A stretch of DNA of 9,632 bases, taken from Candidatus Rifleibacteriota bacterium (lineage in GTDB: Bacteria > Riflebacteria > Ozemobacteria > Ozemobacterales > Ozemobacteraceae). The position numbers and the translations under genes were made by a program. Under the pieces are notes generated by a model, which saw only the letters and a list, made by a program, of their open reading frames with translations, searched no databases and was not told the DNA's origin. The DNA is taken from NCBI GenBank assembly GCA_029564115.1, contig JAKQQP010000345.1:1-9632 (forward strand), given 5' to 3'. Shown piece by piece: positions 6,948-9,632 of the stretch (position 1 is its first letter; every line of letters begins with the position of its first letter).

Positions 6948-7206
6948 CAATGAGCCTTTTGCTGCTTTCTTTTACAACCGTTATTACCGGCAGTTCATCC
7001 TGGTCTTTGAGCAGGGAGACAATCCGGTTTTTCAGTACCGGAGCCGCAAACGCCAGAAGAACCCCGGCAATGAGCCGCCAGTGTGCTATTACCAGTCTGA
7101 CGATGACTATCGACAGATCTGTGTAACCAGAATCGACACACACACCATTTCTCCGGCCACTGCCGGGACCAATCCCGCATGGGCCTTTTCCATCACCGCG
7201 TGGCAT
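6931..7206 (-). CDS. small 'MPRGDG' Gly/Cys-rich membrane protein, DUF5320-like N-terminus
   Basis: This 91-residue protein begins MPRGDGKGPCGIGPGSGRR, very like the MPRGDGTGPMGxGPMTGR opening of DUF5320 proteins. Those small proteins often sit beside Fe-S/molybdenum cofactor genes (NifX/NifB-like proteins and MinD-type ATPases). Two cysteines lie in this region (C10, C23). Unlike ordinary members, it continues into a membrane segment (about residues 38-58) and a charged C-terminal tail (residues 59-91). GGAGGG is correctly spaced before the ATG, and a promoter lies upstream. It is the first gene of the operon, overlapping the radical SAM start by 17 nt. The combination suggests a membrane-bound accessory factor for that enzyme, which is inference. 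Confidence 0.65.
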   Translation of the reverse strand: MPRGDGKGPCGIGPGSGRRNGVCVDSGYTDLSIVIVRLVIAHWRLIAGVLLAFAAPVLKNRIVSLLKDQDELPVITVVKESSKRLIDAGKK

Positions 7207-7254
7207 GGCTTCCCTCCGAATAAAATTTCTGCTTTAAGCAGGATTCAGGTCTGT

Positions 7255-7284
7255 ATTATAAAATATTAATAGTCCGAATTACAA
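7255..7284 (-). promoter_or_regulatory. promoter of the DUF5320-like / radical SAM / FmdE operon
   Basis: Read on the minus strand, TTGTAA (7284-7279) and a perfect TATAAT (7260-7255) are separated by 18 nt. The start would be near 7248, about 40 nt before the ATG at 7206. The -10 region repeats 14 bp found at the first divergent promoter (121-134). Confidence 0.6.
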
Positions 7285-7291
7285 TTTATTT

Positions 7292-7305
7292 TTAGCATAA
7301 GCCAA
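7292..7305. promoter_or_regulatory. 14-bp dyad TTAGC-ATAA-GCCAA, second copy of the candidate CRP/FNR-type operator
   Basis: TTAGC and GCCAA are inverted with one mismatch around a 4-bp centre. The 13-bp core equals the reverse complement of 162-174. It is centred 41 bp upstream of the leftward -10 centre, against 42 bp at the first copy, and about 73 bp upstream of the predicted start of the rightward reductase gene. It could therefore serve both directions. Confidence 0.42.
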
Positions 7306-7336
7306 TAACGGGTGACAGCAAAATCGCAAAATACGT

Positions 7337-7365
7337 TTGCCATTAACAAGGAGTTATTTTATATT
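7337..7365 (+). promoter_or_regulatory. sigma70-type promoter of the CoA-disulfide reductase gene
   Basis: TTGCCA (5 of 6 consensus bases) and TATATT (5 of 6) are separated by exactly 17 nt. The start would be near 7372, giving a leader of about 110 nt. An odd palindrome, GCAGTT-G-AACTGC (7420-7432), lies in that leader. Its one-base centre does not suit an RNA hairpin, but it could be a DNA-binding site. I recognise no riboswitch. Confidence 0.6.
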
Positions 7366-7481
7366 ACCTTTATAACAATCGTGTTTAAGCGATGCCGGGT
7401 TGTTAGCCTGAGTCCAGAAGCAGTTGAACTGCAAACTCGTATTGAATCAGAACGTTTTTGTCAGCAGAGAAAGGAACCAGA

Positions 7482-9170
7482 ATGAAAAAGATTATCGTAA
7501 TCGGTGGGTCGGCAGCAGGCCCAAAAGCAGCAGCCAGAGCCAGGCGCCTCGATGAGCATGCAGAAGTCACCATTATTCAGAAGTCCCCTGAACTTTCAAT
7601 GGCTTCATGCGGCTACCCATACTATGTCGGTGGCTTTTTCGATGACCGCAACCAGCTTCTCTGCACTCCTGCAGGGGTTGTCCGTGACCCGAAATTCTTC
7701 ATGGCCGCCAAGAATATCATTGCCAGAACTGCTACCGAAGCCATTTCCATCGATCGCAAAAAGAAAGTCGTCGTAGTTGAAGATCTCAATAGTCGAAAAA
7801 CCGAAGAATTGCCTTACGACAAGGTCATTCTTGCCACCGGTGCCCGGCCACGCATGCCCAAAGTGCCCGGTATCGAGCTCGAAGGGATCACAACTCTTCA
7901 GTCAATGCAGGATGCCGACTTTCTGCGCAAAATTGCCGACGAAAAGAAAATCAAAAAAGCCGTCGTTATCGGTGGCGGCCTGATCGGCATTGAAACCTGT
8001 GAAGCACTGCATCTGGCCGGGATTGAAATCACCGTTGTCGAAATGCTGCCGCAGCTGCTGTCGTTTCTCGACATGGAAATCGCGAAACTCGTCGAGAATC
8101 ACGTGCGCAGCAAAGGCGCCAACGTCATGTCGAACAACGGTCTTGAAGCTTTCCTGGGTAAAGACGGCAAACTGACCGGCATCAAACTGCAGAATGGCGC
8201 CGAACTTGAATGCCAGCTTGCAATCATCGCGATCGGTGTAATACCGAACAGCGATCTGGCTGGCCGCATCGGCCTCGAAGTCGGACCGACCGACGGCATT
8301 GTAGTTGATAAGCACATGCAGACCTCAGACCCTGATATTTATGCGGTCGGCGATTGCGTCGAAACTTACCAGCGCCTGACTGGCAAAAAGGTTTTGGCAC
8401 CCTATGGCGACCTGGCCAATCTGCAGGGCAGGGTAGCTGGAGAAAACGCGATAACCGGCAATGTTAAAGAGTTCCCCGGAACGATTCAGACCGGGATCTG
8501 CAAGGTTTTTGATTTTGCTGCCGGCTCGACCGGGCTCTCAGAAAGAACTGCCAAGGCGAATGGTTTCGATTTTGAGACCGTAATCAATGCCAGCCCTGAT
8601 AAACCTGGTTTCATGAAAGGCCAGCTGCTGGTTACCAAGCTTGTTGCCGATCGCAAGACCCGCAAGATTCTCGGCGCCCAGTGTGTCGGGCCGGGCGATG
8701 TTGCAAAACAGATTGCCCAGTGGGCTATGGCCATTCAGGGCGGCCTCACCGTCGACGACATGGTTAATGCCGATCTGCCCTATGCGCCACCATTTTCACT
8801 CGCAATCGATCACGGCATCGCTACGGCCCATCTGATGCAGAACAAGCTCGATGGCCTTATGCAGGGCATTTCGACCACCGAATTGAAGCAGCTCGTCGAT
8901 TCGGGTAACAGCCCATTCATTCTCGATACGCGTGGCCCCGATGAATACGAAATGATGCGCCTGGGTATCGGCGAACACCTGATTCCGCTCGGTGCGGTGC
9001 GCAAACGCCTTAACGAACTGCCGCAGGACAAAAATGCCCCGATCGTCTGCTACTGTAAAATTTCGCTGCGTGGCTACGAAGCAGCCAGATTGCTTGTGCA
9101 GCATGGCTACACCAACGTCAAAGTAATGGAAGGCGGCATCATGGCCTGGCCTTTCCCACGCGAAAAATAA
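7482..9170 (+). CDS. CoA-disulfide reductase / NADH-dependent persulfide reductase fused to rhodanese
   Basis: This 562-residue cytoplasmic flavoenzyme matches the CoADR-RHD group (Bacillus anthracis CoADR-RHD, Shewanella loihica Npsr). These enzymes use NAD(P)H to reduce CoA disulfide, CoA persulfide or polysulfides. The N-terminal FAD fold starts GGSAAGPKAAARARR. The redox cysteine is C43 in SMASCGYPYYVGG, the position known in this family. The NAD-binding fold has VIGGGLIGIETCEAL, the second FAD motif is IYAVGDCVE, and the CoADR-typical YAPPFS is present. The C-terminal rhodanese domain (about 460-562) has ILDTRGPDEYE and the active loop CKISLRG, with C525 as the persulfide carrier and C523 two residues before. 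AAGGA (7471-7475) fixes the ATG at 7482 rather than the in-frame TTG at 7458. It has its own promoter and a terminator, so it is probably monocistronic. Likely role: sulfane-sulfur reduction or disulfide homeostasis. Confidence 0.9.
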   Translation: MKKIIVIGGSAAGPKAAARARRLDEHAEVTIIQKSPELSMASCGYPYYVGGFFDDRNQLLCTPAGVVRDPKFFMAAKNIIARTATEAISIDRKKKVVVVEDLNSRKTEELPYDKVILATGARPRMPKVPGIELEGITTLQSMQDADFLRKIADEKKIKKAVVIGGGLIGIETCEALHLAGIEITVVEMLPQLLSFLDMEIAKLVENHVRSKGANVMSNNGLEAFLGKDGKLTGIKLQNGAELECQLAIIAIGVIPNSDLAGRIGLEVGPTDGIVVDKHMQTSDPDIYAVGDCVETYQRLTGKKVLAPYGDLANLQGRVAGENAITGNVKEFPGTIQTGICKVFDFAAGSTGLSERTAKANGFDFETVINASPDKPGFMKGQLLVTKLVADRKTRKILGAQCVGPGDVAKQIAQWAMAIQGGLTVDDMVNADLPYAPPFSLAIDHGIATAHLMQNKLDGLMQGISTTELKQLVDSGNSPFILDTRGPDEYEMMRLGIGEHLIPLGAVRKRLNELPQDKNAPIVCYCKISLRGYEAARLLVQHGYTNVKVMEGGIMAWPFPREK

Positions 9171-9180
9171 AAGTTTTGAA

Positions 9181-9218
9181 AATGCCCTGGCTTTATGATT
9201 AAGCCAGGGCATTTTTTT
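9181..9218 (+). terminator. strong intrinsic terminator of the reductase gene
   Basis: AATGCCCTGGCTT (9181-9193) and AAGCCAGGGCATT (9201-9213) form a perfect 13-bp stem with a 7-nt loop, followed by a T run on the plus strand. It starts 10 nt after the reductase stop codon. An A run precedes the stem on the left, extending the pairing, so it may also stop leftward transcription. Confidence 0.93.
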
Positions 9219-9239
9219 AAATTATTTGCCACCGAATTA

Positions 9240-9256
9240 GTATTACTTTTTAATAC
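9240..9256. promoter_or_regulatory. second GTATTA-N5-TAATAC palindrome, upstream of the chemoreceptor
   Basis: The outer 6-bp arms are identical to those at 122-138, with the same 17-bp length but a different centre (CTTTT). It lies 62 bp before the chemoreceptor start and after the reductase terminator, in a regulatory position. No clear sigma70 or sigma28 promoter could be placed around it. Confidence 0.3.
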
Positions 9257-9318
9257 TCTAAAAAGATCTTTTCAAATCTGTTCTAGTCCATGAATCCTCT
9301 GCCGTATCGAGGTATAAA

Positions 9319-9632
9319 ATGTTCAGAAACATGAAGCTGACCTTTAAACTCCCGGCAATAATGATAGCGATAGTCATTTTGCCTGCCTCACCCTGGTAAT
9401 GGCGCAAATTTTCATTACCAGAACGATAATCGGTGATGAAACGGCCGAAAAGATCGATGAAATGGCGTTTCGCAACGCGCATCATCTCGAACAGTTTTTT
9501 GACCGGGCGATCACCACAGGCAGAATCATCGCTGCCAGCCTTGGCAATGCCGCCGGGCCGCAGCAGCCCATTTCCCGAAAAATCGCAGGGGAGATTCTTT
9601 ATAAGGCGCTTGAAGACAATCAGAATCTTGCA
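9319..9632 (+). CDS. N-terminus of methyl-accepting chemotaxis-type sensor, apparently frameshifted (partial)
   Basis: The ATG at 9319 follows GAGG (9309-9312) and encodes MFRNMKLTFKLPAIMIAIVI, a typical chemoreceptor start (short basic tail plus first membrane helix). It then hits a TAA at 9397. Reading one frame over from the T run at 9377-9380 gives FACLTLVMAQIFITRTIIG, which completes the helix. The next stretch, ETAEKIDEMAFRNAHHLEQF and beyond, is the helical start of a periplasmic Cache-type sensor domain and stays open to the window end. One missing T in the run would explain the break. It could be a real mutation, phase variation or a sequencing error. Alternatively, translation could restart at the ATG at 9399, which overlaps the TAA, giving a protein without a full membrane helix. 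The signalling domain lies outside the window, so the family is inferred from the N-terminus. Confidence 0.65.

Noticed and set aside
6355..7269. Long open frame of 304 codons on the plus strand
   Set aside because: It lies antisense to the radical SAM gene and the DUF5320-like gene, which have clear motifs, Shine-Dalgarno sequences and a promoter. Its own product shows no recognisable domain.
7902..8315. Antisense frames inside the reductase gene
   Set aside because: Shadows of a gene with complete flavoenzyme and rhodanese motifs.
9258..9485. Minus-strand open frame of 75 codons near the right edge
   Set aside because: It overlaps the chemoreceptor N-terminus, has no domain, and the plus strand gives a clear receptor sequence once the frameshift is allowed.

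Overview
The window (about 50% GC) looks like a chromosomal segment of a diderm bacterium, probably anaerobic or microaerobic. It encodes an outer-membrane beta-barrel protein with a signal peptide, a periplasmic metal-binding protein, a CoA-dependent persulfide/disulfide reductase, a radical SAM enzyme beside an FmdE-family protein, and the start of a chemoreceptor. No taxon can be named from the sequence alone. I see no rRNA, tRNA, CRISPR array, transposase or phage gene.

Layout. (1) Positions 1-106, minus strand: the first 35 codons of a small membrane-anchored protein, possibly DUF302-like, with a strong promoter and Shine-Dalgarno sequence. (2) Positions 217-5330, plus strand: a metal-uptake cluster. 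It holds a small Cys/His-rich membrane protein resembling DUF2946, an outer-membrane porin-like protein, a ZnuA/TroA-type binding protein, a ZnuC-type ATPase and a ZnuB-type ABC-3 permease. The last three genes overlap one another and are surely co-translated. The permease carries an uncommon C-terminal extension of about 140 residues. (3) Positions 5369-7206, minus strand: a tight three-gene operon with overlapping ends, made of a small 'MPRGDG' (DUF5320-like) membrane protein, a COG0731-type radical SAM protein and an FmdE-family protein with a C-terminal zinc ribbon. Context suggests metal-cofactor (molybdenum/tungsten or Fe-S) chemistry, but the substrate is unknown. (4) Positions 7482-9170, plus strand: a CoA-disulfide reductase fused to rhodanese, with its own promoter and a strong intrinsic terminator. 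(5) From 9319 to the window end, plus strand: the N-terminus of a methyl-accepting chemotaxis-type sensor, broken by an apparent one-base frameshift in a T run.

The least expected signal is regulatory. The two divergent intergenic regions (107-216 and 7207-7481) share a 13-bp near-palindrome and a 14-bp block containing the -10 box. In both, the palindrome is centred 41-42 bp upstream of the -10 of the leftward promoter. This suggests that one CRP/FNR-like regulator controls the DUF302-like gene, the radical SAM/FmdE operon and perhaps the neighbouring rightward genes. A second palindrome, GTATTA-N5-TAATAC, occurs before the DUF302-like gene and again before the chemoreceptor.
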